Source of the DNA: Labyrinthula sp. Ha
Lineage: Eukaryota > Sar > Bigyra > Labyrinthulida > Labyrinthulaceae
Direction: 5' to 3'
NCBI GenBank assembly: GCA_015227615.1
Contig: JAALGZ010000084.1
Coordinates: 16,559 to 80,558, forward strand
DNA length: 64,000 nt
Under the pieces are notes generated by a model. That model was not told where the DNA came from and did no database searches. It was given only the letters and a program-made list of their open reading frames with translations. Each line of letters opens with the position of its first letter. Position 1 is the stretch's first letter. The translations under genes and the position numbers were made by a program. Of this stretch, positions 11,401 through 23,736 are shown one piece after another.

Positions 11401-14400
11401 TTTTTGTCTTTACTCGCTAGGGACCTTTTAAGAATATGGAATTTTCGGCTATCTATAGATATTTCTTCAGTCTGGTACAAAAGTTTGAACGCGTTATTGT
11501 GTTTAACGGTATAATATTATGAATATCGGATCTTGTGTCAATGTAAGGTATGGGCGCAATGTGTAATGAACTCCTTATTGGGTGTGCTATTGTAAAATTG
11601 GACATTTTGGGAAATTAAGCTGGGTGAATATTAATTGGTTTTTCATAGGTATTAACCGTTGAGAGGGTAAAACTAGTACATGAAAGAATATAGGGTTAAG
11701 ATTAAAGCTTTGTGATATATTGATATTTAAAGACTAAGTTATGAGATGAAATAAACAAGGACTTAATTAATGGAAAGGAGAGAATTCTCTTTTGAGTTAC
11801 TTGCTTGTTAGTATAGTTTTGGGTTTTGGTTTCCAGGCTAGATTTTTTTTAAGCTCTGCATCCAACTGAGGGGCGTATTCCTATATTGAGGGGGGGGGGT
11901 TCAGTACCCATTTGCAACCTATTTAGTGCTGGTGCCTATGAGGAATTTCGGGGCAGTTTAACTTTATTCACACAAGTATCATTAGGCGCAACACATTTTG
12001 TTCTTTCAGCTATTGAGGTAGAATGGTACGTGAAGTTTCACATTATTTAGCTCACTCTCATCCTAACTATAAGATTTAAACCTGATTTAAGCTGACTCCG
12101 ACGTAGAAATATTTGTGTAGGCGAATATCTCAAGTGCTTTGAGGATGAAAATAAAGAATGCATTGAAGAGGCGTATTTACGGGTCCAATCTGGGTATGTG
12201 TATTTGATGTGATTTGATATCACTCAGTTTACCTATGCTTCATTAGCATTTCCATTAGGTACAAGACTAGTCAGTTGAGAAAAGATTCCTGGTTAATAAT
12301 GCCGAGTAATTGTGAAACTTAGAAAAAATGTTCAGGTAGAGGCAGAGAACCATAAGTTATTAAGAACAAGAATACTTAGCAATGTGAAAGTTGGTTGCAG
12401 GATCGCCTTGATCACAAGAAACAGAAAATCTAGCTAGAACTTGAAGAAACCAGGAATCTGAGAAAGAATAATGAGCTTTCACACGGAGAGCGCAAGAATT
12501 AGTTCATAAGTGAGAAGCTAATTCGCATATGACACGAATCCACTCCCTATTAAAAAAGTAATGCAGTAAGTTCCACATTTTCAACTCATTTCAAATGAAG
12601 ACAGTTATTCTAGTTGGGCAAAAAATATTTAATAGAGAACATAATATTTCAAACATTGGAACAAGCATCGCAACTGGATATCTCGACTTAATCTTGTTTT
12701 TTCTTCAGTAAGTAATGTAAGTATCAGCTATGAACGTTTCATTAATCAACAGCTTGGTACAGTACTTTGTTAGACTAAGTAGGTTCTATAAACGGTAATA
12801 GCTCTATACCAACTTAGCTCAATGCCTAATACCTACCTTTTTCTAGGGTCAAAATGAGTTAAAATTCTAGTATCAAGGGCAACGACTCTCTGACATCAAA
12901 TATTACCTCCATTCTGCTATCCCTGATTGGTATCGTAAAGAGAAAGTAAAGATGAAGTGGAAACAAAACATTTTATTAGCAGGGTGGTCCGAGATGTTTT
13001 AGCTTTGTAAGAAGATCTTTCAGATTACTATAATGAGTGAGATATTTGGGTAAAGGACAGCTTAGTCACGAAGTTACCTCGTATCTACAAAACTAGAAGA
13101 ACTGGTGTTGACGTTTCCTCAATTTTACCCACGTTTGTGATAACCTAAAATAGCTATAATTTTGAAATAAAAAAGGTCTCCCGAACCATAAGAAACTTCA
13201 TTAAACCGTATCAAACATGGTTCTAAAAATCTATTTTCTCAGAAAACCATGGCAAAGTTTGGGATTGTGTCACTGGTTCTAAGAAAAAAACTAGAAAGAG
13301 TACCGCAACGTGCCCTTGTGCTTTATATGGTATTAAAAATAAGTTTCTGTTAAAGTTTAGACTTTTTAGGATAAAGTACTTTATTTTCTCGACTGCCTCA
13401 CTTGTCAAGATTATCAATTATATTCTCGAACAAATTTAAATTTATTCATCTTTCGCACAGTTCAACATTTCCAATTTCTTGAGGTGGACTATTCTTTTAG
13501 CATTACACATCAATAATAAATCTCGCATAACCATTTCGGAAATTATCTAGATACACGATTAATTGCCAACAAGTTTTTGGTAATTTAGTTCAACAGCTCT
13601 TATAAGCTTAGAGAACTTACTATGCTAATATTCAAAATTTATGAAGTAAGCTCAGAATCATTAATTATTCTTACCGAAAGAATAAAATATTACTAGCCTC
13701 ATGAGAATAAAAATAAAACTGTTTAAGGACCAAAAGATGCTTCTTATTAATACTCATGAGACTTTTGTTCTGTGTGGTCCATATTTTAAGTGGAAACTTG
13801 TGGTTAAGTAAATTTAACTTAGACAAATTATTTACAAAGTGAGAGATGTCTTTTATGAAAGTATAATGGAGATAAATAAGAAGTTTATGTCAACAAAAAC
13901 GATCTGGGTTTCTAAAAGATTACCAAATATATGGTTACCGTAGAAGGATTACAGGAAAATATTAGCAAAGCAAACCCAGAGTAACGGAGAAGAACTCATA
14001 ATTTCTTCCCGTAGTAAATATCGTGCTTGGTAAAAGGATCAAAACTACATAAAGAGCTTAAAATATATATGGTTGGAAATTTTATTAACGTAAAGTTCTC
14101 TAATTGTTATGCTTATGAGCTATATGGCACCTTGCGCGGATATAAATTGTAAGAGCACCTTTTTTCTCTGATATAGATCAATTTGTTGCAATGGACCTAT
14201 ATATATAAAGGTTGAGTCATGGTTAACAATATGAGGGTAAACATCTCCTGTATTAGTATCTCACTAATGTTTTTTTCAAAATTATATATGAACAAATGAA
14301 GAGTTTTGCGAATCAAGTAGCAACTTTCAGTTCAAGAAGAAACTTAAGAATTGTAGATTTAAATACTAAGACTTTTGTAATGTGTGAGTCATTTTATTAA

Positions 14401-15488
14401 AGACTCCCTATTATATGCCTTTGGTTGGATGTCCTGGTGTTGAACAAAGTAGAGAGCTCAGAAACTATTCTCAGGATTATGAACCTAAAGTGCATCCAGA
14501 ATATCATGTAAAGGAGTTTCAGTATTTCCATGTTGTCGCTGAAGATTCTAGAGTTAGATCATTTTCCTGAGTAACCCCATTAGCTTTTAGTCTAGTTTCT
14601 CTTAAAATTTTCCTATATTCTGAACATGTTGTTACCTGATGCACAATTATCACAATTGCGTCGATACTTAATAGTTGTAAGGTTCAGATTCGAAAAACGG
14701 GAAGGTGTCGGGGAGCTTTCAAAGACACGAACAGGCAATTCGAAGGATAACAGAAAAGGAAAGCATCAAGTCCCAATGAATGTCCATCACAAAAATTTCC
14801 CATGGCCTAGAATCTTAAGAGCAAAACTACAATCATTGAAAACAGCAAGAAACACTCATCTACGAACATGAGATCGAAGATTAACTTACAGAGCTTGAAG
14901 AAGTCATACATTTTCTCTTGTTGTCTATAATTTTTATTAGCTAAAGATCTTGAAAATATAACAGAGCATGAGAACAAAATCGTTATTAGTTAAGCCAACT
15001 TTGAGCGAAGCTGTCAAAATATTTTAGTAAATAGGCTCTAAGCAATTCGTTTAACTCAAGTATGATCTTACCACTCATAAATTCATTGCTTTTTTTTCGC
15101 TGAAAATATAATTTGTTATAATTATTACTTCCTTTTAGTTGAACTTTAGTCTGGAAAAAACATTGTAGTTTCTTACAATTGCATAGTACTTAGTTGGGAA
15201 AATAATCCTGCGAAAAACACCATTAGCGGCAAGATAATTCGAATTGGCAAATGTATAATCTACCTTCTTTGACCAAAAAATCTTCAAGAAATTCTGCCCA
15301 CATGCTCTGCTCTATTATATTTATATTTCTTATAGTTTGAGCAAAAAACGTGTAAAAAACGACAAGCTTCGGGAAATCTTTGTATCGGGAATGGTTGAAA
15401 TAATTATGGGACGGGAAACCGGATTTGATAATTGGTGGTATGAACAACTCCGAGAAGGCTTCCCGAATTCTAACCCTATACAACTGAA
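11401..15488. other. Intergenic, about 4.1 kb, no supported gene
   Basis: AT-rich. Contains a 10-G run at 11890-11899. A short exon-like stretch at about 12121-12194 (+) reads GEYLKCFEDENKECIEEAYL and is flanked by plausible acceptor and donor sites, but I cannot connect it to a gene. A weak 81-codon frame at 14626-14871 has no family resemblance. The first-exon frame of the prolyl-tRNA synthetase starts at the right edge. Confidence 0.5.
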
Positions 15489-16832
15489 ATGACAAACCAA
15501 TTATCAAGATCATTAAGAGAATTACGAAGGCTCCAAAATCTTAGTTTCAAACTTAGATCTGAAATTTTTATTCCAACAAAATCTCAACCTCCATCTGACT
15601 CAGACCATGTACTCAAAAGTCACAAGATTCTTTCCCAAGGGGGATATTTTCATCAAGTTGCTGCAGGAATTTATACTGCACTCCCACTCGGACAAAGTAT
15701 TTATATCTTCTTCTTAACTCCTTAGTCCTTCTTTCAAAAATAGAAAACATTCTTGATACTCACCTTCAGGAAAGTCACCTAGCCAATAAAGTCACATTCC
15801 CCGTTCTCTCCCCATCTGAACCGTGGGAAAAAACAAAACGATGGGAAGCATATGGAGAAAATATCTTTACACTTCATGACAGAAAGAAACAAAAATTTCT
15901 TCTCTGTCCTACTCATGAAGAACTTTTTTCACTATCCGTTGGCTCCAACGGACAACTCTCACACAAATCACTTCCAACGGCTATGTACCAAATTACGGTG
16001 AAGCACAGGGATGAAATACGACCAAGGTTTGGATTACTCCGAGCTAGAGAATTTATCATGAAGGATTTATATTCTGCACATTTGAAGGTTGATGAAGCTC
16101 AGGAGTATTATGAGAAAGTTTGTGAAGTTTATGAGAATATTTTGAATAGTCTAAAAGTTGAGTTTGTGAAAGTATCGGCAGATACTGGTGATATGGGTGG
16201 AGAATTTTCTCATGAATTTCACATCCTTTCTGATGTAGGAGAGGACAAGTTATTAGTTTGTAGCATTGGCGATTTCAAGGCGAATGCGGAGAGTTATCCT
16301 CATGTTAAGGCAGGGCCCTGCATGCAAGAAGGCTGTTCTTGTAAGGGTAAAGGAAAGATTGAATTTGTGAAAGGTATTGAAATAGCTCATGCATATTTGC
16401 TTGGTACAAAATATTCCGAAGCGTTAAAGGTGGAAGCAGTTGATGAAAGTAATGAAGTTGTTCCTGTTCAGATGGGATGTTATGGATTTGGAGTTTCGCG
16501 TTTGATCCCAGCTCTCTTAGAATCAAAAAATATAAATACTAAAGAAGATATCATTTGGCCAATGAAAGTTCGTCCTTTTGATAATGTTGTGATACTAGTA
16601 AATGAAGCTGGAATAGAGAATTTAAAAGTTGGAGGTTGCAATCTCAATGGAACTGTTCTAATAGATGATAGAGCTTTTGTAAAGCTGAAACGAAGAATAT
16701 TAGATGCGAAGTTAATGGGTGCAGAATCAATTTACATTTGTGGAAAGGGAGGCTTGGAAAAAATGTGAAATTATTTTTTCCTCTCTGTATAGTTTTAATC
16801 TATGGTTATTTTCAGATTATGCTAAGCCCTGA
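15489..16832 (+). CDS. PARS2: Organellar (prokaryote-type) prolyl-tRNA synthetase
   Basis: Charges tRNA-Pro with proline in the mitochondrion or another organelle. Exons are 15489-15696, 15726-16764 and probably 16793-16832 (introns 29 and 28 nt), giving about 428 aa. The N-terminus is Arg-rich and nearly lacks acidic residues, as in a mitochondrial presequence. Class II motifs are clear: motif 1 around GGYFHQVAAGIYTALPLGQ, motif 2 RPRFGLLRAREFIMKD, motif 3 MGCYGFGVSRLIPALLE, and TKGIE-like KGIEIAHAYLLGTKYS before motif 3. The editing insertion of bacterial ProRS is absent, as in human PARS2. The anticodon-binding domain is visible (GTVLIDDRA, ICGKGGLE) but ends early. Without the last intron the frame stops at 16766; using a typical 28-nt intron (16765-16792) adds 13 residues beginning IFNLW, which align with the FEVW segment of PARS2. 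The protein is still shorter than PARS2 (about 475 aa). The internal exon assignment is firm; the last exon is inferred. Confidence 0.93.
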
Positions 16833-19800
16833 GCTGAAGTCCATTTCAAGTGTTTACCAGAAATAATATTGTGCTTTTTGTGCTTAACAATTGACGCCAC
16901 AAACCTACTCTTATGGATAAGTGTTTATTTTGCCTGGGATTAGACTCTCTGTTGAAAATGCGTCTGATTGGGATTGTATCTTCTTTATTTTGACTAAGAG
17001 TGTATCATAACAGTATTGCGGTAGTTCATATATTTTTTGTGTAGAATCCCTAAAAAAAAAATAATATGATATCAAATTGGTGTTGAATACTGGTATGAAT
17101 AGGTCTTACAGATAACTAAGCTCCAGAGTTCTTTGATACACTGCTATGTCACTAAACTCTGGTCAAGAAACCAGCAGAGCATCAGTTCAGAAATTCCAAA
17201 TGAAAATGAAGTTATGCCTTATTTTCATTTACTAGTTAAGAGAAAAGGCTATTTCATGTTAATGTAGGTACTCCTTTAGGTCGATGTCATTCAGAGTTAC
17301 CTGATATGCATACCATAGAGAAAGTTTTGGCTCAAATTTTGTGTAAGTATAAGCTCAATAAAATTAGACTAGTCGTGTTATAGACCATTTTGTTGAATTT
17401 TCTCTTCTTCCTGTAGCCAGCTCGATATGTTGATAAGATTATGAAAGGAAATGATTTACTGTGAAGACAAGCTAAGCGTAATTATTAATTCTTGACAAAA
17501 TGATTTGACATCTTGTAAAATTAAAAATTATACCAAGTAAGGTACCTATTCAGGGTACAAGGAATTTTGGAGCAGCATTAACACATATGTGCCAACTCCT
17601 ATCAAGGTAAAATATAGCTCAAACCCATCAGCAGCACAATAGTAGACCCTGGGGTTGGATAGTACACAACTATTAAGAGCTCCTATTAGGTGGCATTAAG
17701 TAGTTGGAGACTCACATATGAAATTAACCTTTAAATCATACATTAGTAAGTGTCTCGGTTGTAATTCGAAATATGTCTTTAGTACTACTGGTTTAATTCT
17801 GCAGTTAATGTTAGAGCCCACAAAGTAGAGCGATAAACCATCAATTCTTTCTCGTTTTCATCGCTCCAAAAAAACCTTATCATATTACTTACTTCATGTG
17901 GCATAACCCGAAGTTTATGTTAAATTATATTTTGTTTCCCTTACTTTGCTGTAAAAACACCTTATTGCATCTGCATACAATATTATTTAGCAAAAGAATT
18001 CTTATTTAGATGCGCAAAGGTAATCCACCAGGATTGTCAAGATACTTTCAATTTAATTTTCTTAAATATTAAAGAAAGCAAGTTAATTGAGTAAAACAAA
18101 CACCCTTACTTTTGTTATGTATTTGCTCTTATTTTCAACTTAGAATTTGCAACAATGAATTACACTATCTATATACACACACCAAACTTGGAGTCGGAGA
18201 ATATTCTTTGATAATTTATCTACAAATTCCTGCTTTTATTTTTCATAACGACAATCATAAATTTTGACAAAACCATTTTGTTTGTTGATTGATCATCATT
18301 TGATTGTCAGAATAATATTAAAATCATTTGATAAGAAACAAAACCCCGATTCCCTTAAAGATGTTCAGAATCAATATAATTATCAAGTAATGATTCATAT
18401 ATTTAATCATAACCGATGCTTACATCTAGCTATCTTTCAAGGAAAGTAACAACAGCAACCATACCTTGGAAACCCATACCACCTAAAATCACGCCAAGTA
18501 CAATGACCAACTTAGCAGCAGGTAACATGCCGGGGCGAACTTGGCACCAGATAACACAATGCCTCCATCTCCAACTTTTTTATTCAATAACACTTTAGAT
18601 GTTCTGGAACCGAAACCTGCTATGACTTGCTAGTATATATCACTACCACCTTCTTTATTTATGACAAGACTTATTACCAGATTTTTGCCTGATCAAACCC
18701 CATCTTTCTGCTAAGAATCTGTACAAATCTCGCCTTTAATGATGGATTCGTGTGTAGTACTTGTTTTCTAAAAGAATCACAAGGATCGATTAGTGAAAAG
18801 ATTGCCAAATTTAGCTTTTCCTTGCTTCTTGCTGTTATGTTTTTGTTTAATGCAACTTGGCTTTGCGTATATCAACACACTCGGCTTCTTTGGAGTTATA
18901 GAAGTGTTGAGAAGTAATATTGTTCTATCATCTATTTTTTTATTCCTCGAAACTATGCACGACGTAGATTCTAGGAAGAACATAACTTAACTGCCAAAAT
19001 TGATTTGAGGTAGATGATAAGCAACGTTTTAAGAAGAAAGTTGGGGTGATGAGCACTAAAGTACGTTCTTTTACTATAGAGGCACCAACAGATCTGCTTA
19101 GTGGAGATTTGCTACCTCATGAACTGTAAGAAAGACGTTCGAATACTGGCCATATCAGTCGTGCTTAATAGTTATATTAGAAGTAGCAGGTTAAGTAGTT
19201 ATGTCGCCAATAGCTATTCTTGGCAAGTATCGTACTCTTGAATTACATTACCCAACATTAACTAATGATTTCATGGCGTTAATTTGGTTACTTTGATTTC
19301 TTTACATGTTAAAACAAACTGCTTGAGATAAAGGTAATTAATGAGATTCATTAACAGTATATGTGGTGGAAGCGATACCTCAAACGCTTCAAAAGAAAGC
19401 ATATTAGTTCTTTTCTTTAATCCAACTACCCTCAACTAAATAGTTGACCAATCAAATTCATAAATTAGGAACACATCCTAACCTAAAATCCAATAAATAA
19501 CCAAGTGAATTCGATTATATTCAAGCTAAGAGCTTGATTCTAGTTGTCCTTCTAGGAATCGTTTATGCTTTCGCAAAGTCGTATCTTTCAGCAATAAGAC
19601 TGCACCATACAAGAAACCTCTAGATGGTGTGTTTATTTGTGCTTACTTGGTGTAGAGCATTAAACAAGAATTGGCTGTTAAAGAGAAATAATTACACAAC
19701 ATAAGTGATGTTAGTAACTGACTAACTTTTCTCCTTGGCTGCTATATCTATGAAAGGTGTGGATCAGTTCGCTGGACTTATTCTTGTGCCACACAATGAC

Positions 19801-22188
19801 ATGGAAACCCTTTAAAGCTGTTCATGGATGCTTTTGGTACTCTGTTGATTAGATTTTGCCAAGTTGAATTCTGGATTAATAACTGAAAGTTTGCTTATTT
19901 GTGTTGGTAATTTGAAGTGATACACTGTTGGTTCTTACATATATTTTGCTCTTTATGCATATAACAAGCTATATGGGAAAAGATCTTTTCTTGGCATTAG
20001 CGTAAGCCCAAACGAGAAGTACGCGAAATAAGGTTTCTCCTTGCTATTTTGACTCGTAATAGGTACATCTACCAGTTGACGTAGAGCTAGCGTAGTCCAA
20101 GCGATTGAAGATGCCTACACTTAGTACAAACCAAATGGAAAGAAGCTTGTATTGCTTTTCTTGTACTATTGCACACTATTCAGATACAGTGAAAGAGACC
20201 ATTGTCAATCTCATTGTCTGATATTTACTGAACTTCTTAAGTATTAAATGGAGTATTTGTGTAACAGCTAGTTCAATAACTACTGTTAAGTTCTCTTTGA
20301 CAACTGAATGTAAAAGCTCCGTAGCCAATCTAATGCGGAAGCGGGTCGTCCAGTCTCTTTAACTGTGTAATAGTCTTCTAAGCCCTTTGTCACCCCTATT
20401 ATATGTTCTTTCTAAACTTATTGTCCTCTTGAGACCCTTCTTATTCTTGATCGACATCAATGAACTTCTATGAATTTTTCGTCTTTTGGTATTAATCGTC
20501 CTTAACCAAACACCCAAATACCTGACATATATGGAAGTTTCATTTGTTGCGTCACTAGTACTATAACTGCTGACTAACTCTGATAGTACTATCTGTATTA
20601 TTTTTCACATAACCATGAAGGTGGTTATAAACAGGCCAGTAGAGCTGCTAGATGTTAAGTAACTTTTTCTGTAAGGAATTAGGCGTATTGAAGGCAGCTT
20701 CCTATTTTGCATGTATGTTTAAAAGGGAAGAAAGAACGTAGAGCGCAGTACTTTTCAGCTTACAGAATCGAAGGCAATTGGTCTTAAGAGTAGCACTTTA
20801 TATTGGTTGAGGTAGAGTAAGGTCACCCAACTCTAAATAACGTCATGGGATAGATCGTTTGCCATATGCTCGTCATTCAACTCGGAAATAACAAAAAATC
20901 GGCGAATTTTTTGAAGAGTTCTACATTTGAGTAAATTTGTTTTGAACAAACGGGTATTTATAAACATCTTGAATAGGTATTGGTAACGAATTTTTTTGAT
21001 TGGTAGAGCGTACAGATCTTTTCCTATGATTGCTCCTACAAAAGAGTTGGAAATATATTACCGGTAGTATTTAATAATTGCATTACAGAACTCCAGCCAT
21101 GTAGAAGTACCTAGACGTCAACTATATTGATTGTTAACTATGTATACCGAATTCTTTACCGTTAAACAACATAAGGAACACATACAAAGATTCATGTGCC
21201 ATGGAATTTATGATGTTGGCTGTCGGAATAGGGTATCACACTAGTGTTTTATCTCAAGTCTATGTGGACATTAATTACATATGAGTTAAATTTTCATTAA
21301 GACCACGCTGAAAATTTTAAAGAGCCTTTACAAAGTTTATTTCCTTACATGGGGATGTCACCCATAGTCTAGGTAGGGAGCGCTCATGAGATGCAGGTTT
21401 ATGGCAAGCGATGACTCGAATTACTTGCAGAAACTAAATAAGGCTTAGTTATGAAACGAAAGACTTCAAATTTGTAAGCACTCTAGAGTAAATGTCCCGT
21501 TAAATTGTTTTTCTTGACAAGACCTGGATTTTCTGCGTCGCGCAAGCTTCATTAGCGATAGTTCACAAGAAGTTCTTTTTTGCCAACTGATTAGGTTTCA
21601 CCTTTACTAGCATCAGAGGAAACAAAGCGCATCCTCTCTGTTTCCAAAAAATAGCAGATTATGGGATATTTCTATGGTTTTTCTTTCGTTTTTATAGTTG
21701 AAAAGAAGAATAAGTAGAACATTGAACGGAGATACAGAATGTTTTAGTATGTGAGCTACTTCTTATATTGAAGACACTGGAGAAGCAGGAGTAGATTAAT
21801 TCTTTGAACTCATTTTTATCTACTAAATGTTTTTATTCTCTTTTTTTTTTATTTAACTCGACCAATAGCTTTTAGTAATATCATATAAGAACCATGAAAT
21901 ATATTTCATGAGTATCATATTAAATTATCATAACACAATTTTCTTACATATGTTATGACATAATGGAAAAAGATTCCCATTCTTCTAACGTTAGATGCTT
22001 AACATTACTGCTCCTAGCTTTAACGGACTTTATCCATTTTTCATTAAGCATAACACCGATTGCGAATTCAAAGGATAAACTGAACCATTGGTGAAGGAGT
22101 TACTTTAACACCTAATTGGAACAAGGAAAAGATTCGATAGGAAATTTCAATAGCTGAGAAAACCTGAGAACAACAGAAAAAACAAAGG
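16833..22188. other. Intergenic, about 5.4 kb, mostly without genes
   Basis: AT-rich sequence. The only protein-like signal is on the minus strand at 18.4-19.0 kb and is listed separately. Elsewhere I see scattered short open stretches with no family resemblance, no tRNA or rRNA pattern and no long repeat. Confidence 0.5.
18430..18983 (-). pseudogene. Possible exons of an unidentified small membrane protein (intact or decayed)
   Basis: Three minus-strand stretches look protein-like. The last, 18574-18430, follows a possible acceptor and encodes 47 residues ending in a TAG stop; it contains a clear hydrophobic helix starting KLVIVLGVILGGMGF and ending VVTFLER. Upstream, about 18770-18675 is open and reads VLHTNPSLKARFVQILSRK. 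Further up, 18983-18777 is open and basic (HNSKKQGKAKFGNLFTNR). A donor at the end of the middle stretch would join the last one in frame, but the intron would be about 103 nt, longer than is usual here. The first and middle stretches cannot be joined by a normal intron. I cannot name the protein; it may be a degraded gene. Confidence 0.3.
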
Positions 22189-23086
22189 ATGGCTGATGAT
22201 AAGAATAAACCATCATTAAAAATTGTTATAATAGGTATATGAAACATAAAATCTACCTTGTATCCTCGTTTTCTCACATTTTCTCAGTGTTGAGGAAGGG
22301 CGTTCCTGTTTCACCTGTGGCTCGCTGAAAAATCATGTTTTGACCGCAGATGGAGATTCAAAAACTGCTTTTTTCTTCAATTAATTTAAATTTTTAGGCG
22401 ATGGAGCTGTTGGAAAAGTATTTTGCTAAATTCCCCTTAAGTATTTAGACCTCGTTGTTACTTGCATATTCTGACCCCGATCGCTTGGTTGAGTACATGG
22501 CCGAGTATACCCCAACTGGTAAACAAGAATGTTGAATTATCTCTATAGTTTTGGATAATTTCCTTACTGAAGTTGAATATAGGAAGAATTCTACTATAAT
22601 GCTTGATGTTTGGGATACCGCTGGTATTTACATAGGATTTCTCTTATTTGAATAGGACAAGAGCAATACGTTCACATTAGGAGGTTGACATACCCTGGGA
22701 CTGATGGTTGTTTTTATGCTTTGGTTGATCTTTTAGGGTTTATCGTTTGCTATAGTTGCAAGTCAAAGAGTTCACTTGACAATATACGCAGTGTATGGTT
22801 GCCAGAGTCCCTCTCAGATGCAACAAGCCCAGATAAAGATGGAGTAACGAAAGAACCAGTATTTGTTATTGTTGGAACAAAGTCAGATCTTGTAAAGAGT
22901 GATGATCCACAATATATCAAACTTCAAGAAGATGCCAAAAGGATTGTGGCAAACCAAAAGGGCCATGAAGCCTTAGTGTGCTCTGCGCTTGAAAACGATG
23001 GTGTTAGCGACGTTTTCAAGAATGTAATACAAGCCGCGTATACCAATAAATATGGAGTTCCAAAGAAACCTTGTTGTCTACTTTAA
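22189..23086 (+). CDS. Rho/Rac-family small GTPase, 6 exons
   Basis: Membrane-anchored GTP switch controlling actin and related processes. Exons are 22189-22234, 22398-22417, 22449-22518, 22549-22623, 22656-22706 and 22737-23086; introns are 163, 31, 30, 32 and 30 nt; product 203 aa. Seen: G1 loop GDGAVGKTS, switch I EYTPTVLDNF, switch II DVWDTAGQEQY, the Rho signature WLPES followed by an insert, G4 GTKSDL, G5 CSALEND, and a C-terminal CCLL CAAX box predicting geranylgeranylation. Exon 2 is only 20 nt and encodes the P-loop. The last intron (22707-22736) is 30 nt with no stop; without splicing it would insert ten residues between YPGTDG and FIVCYS, where Rho proteins have none. The start ATG at 22189 gives ADDKNKPSLKIVIIG, a normal Rho first strand. 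Confidence 0.94.
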
Positions 23087-23269
23087 TATTTGCATGATTA
23101 TTGGAGCAAATAGAAAACTTCTTAACCATATAAGTATCTTGTCTTTAGTCAAGAGAGTTGGTAAGCCAATCAGATTACTATACTCGAATAATCTACCAAC
23201 CATAGTCCCGCTTAAATACAGCTCCTTTCAGCTTGGAAATAAATAACTTTACACACAAATTGGCTTTAA

Positions 23270-23312
23270 TGGGCTGGGCCAGGAGCTACATCAATTCGGC
23301 CATATGGCCCAG
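23270..23312. promoter_or_regulatory. GC-rich inverted repeat just upstream of TRMT112
   Basis: ctgggcca and tggcccag form an 8-bp inverted repeat, and between them lies the perfect 12-bp palindrome ggccatatggcc overlapping the second arm. It stands out from AT-rich surroundings about 30-70 bp before the TRMT112 ATG. It could be a core promoter or factor-binding site; nothing in the sequence proves this. Confidence 0.35.
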
Positions 23313-23343
23313 AGTAAAAAGTGGTTGAGAAGAATTTAAAGAT

Positions 23344-23736
23344 ATGCGGTTGATAACTCATAATATGCTGGTGTGTAACAAGAAAGGAGTAAAAAATGGG
23401 TATCCTCTGAAAATTGAGATTGAAGAACTTGTAGAAGAGCCTACAGATTACACTCCGGAATTCGTTAAAGCTATGCTAGCTAAGGTGGACTATGCGGTTT
23501 TCTATGGAGCGGTGAAGCAAGTCAAGGAAGAATTGCTAACAACTCTCCCTAGTCCTGAGTTAATGAGAGAAAATAATGCTACAGAAACTCTGACGGAGGA
23601 ACAACTTTCAAATATTCATAAGTGTTTAATGGAACTTAGTGTGAAGGAAGGTGCACTTGTCTGTCCTGAGAGTGGTAGAAAGTTTCCTATAAGCAATGGA
23701 ATACCAAATATGTTACTTAATGAGGATGAAGTTTAA
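23344..23736 (+). CDS. TRMT112: TRMT112/Trm112, methyltransferase activator
   Basis: Small zinc-ribbon-type partner that stabilises several tRNA, rRNA and protein methyltransferases (such as Trm9, Trm11, Bud23 and Mtq2 types) in eukaryotes. The 130-aa product has the full family pattern: MRLITHNMLVCNKKGVKNGYP at the N-terminus, FVKAMLAKVDY in the middle, and the C-terminal GALVCPESGRKFPISNGIPN followed by MLLNEDEV. No intron is needed. Animal proteins have one or two extra N-terminal zinc cysteines; here I see one Cys near the start (LVCN) and one in VCPESGR. It lies 257 bp downstream of the Rho gene on the same strand. It ends in TAA. Confidence 0.96.
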   Translation: MRLITHNMLVCNKKGVKNGYPLKIEIEELVEEPTDYTPEFVKAMLAKVDYAVFYGAVKQVKEELLTTLPSPELMRENNATETLTEEQLSNIHKCLMELSVKEGALVCPESGRKFPISNGIPNMLLNEDEV

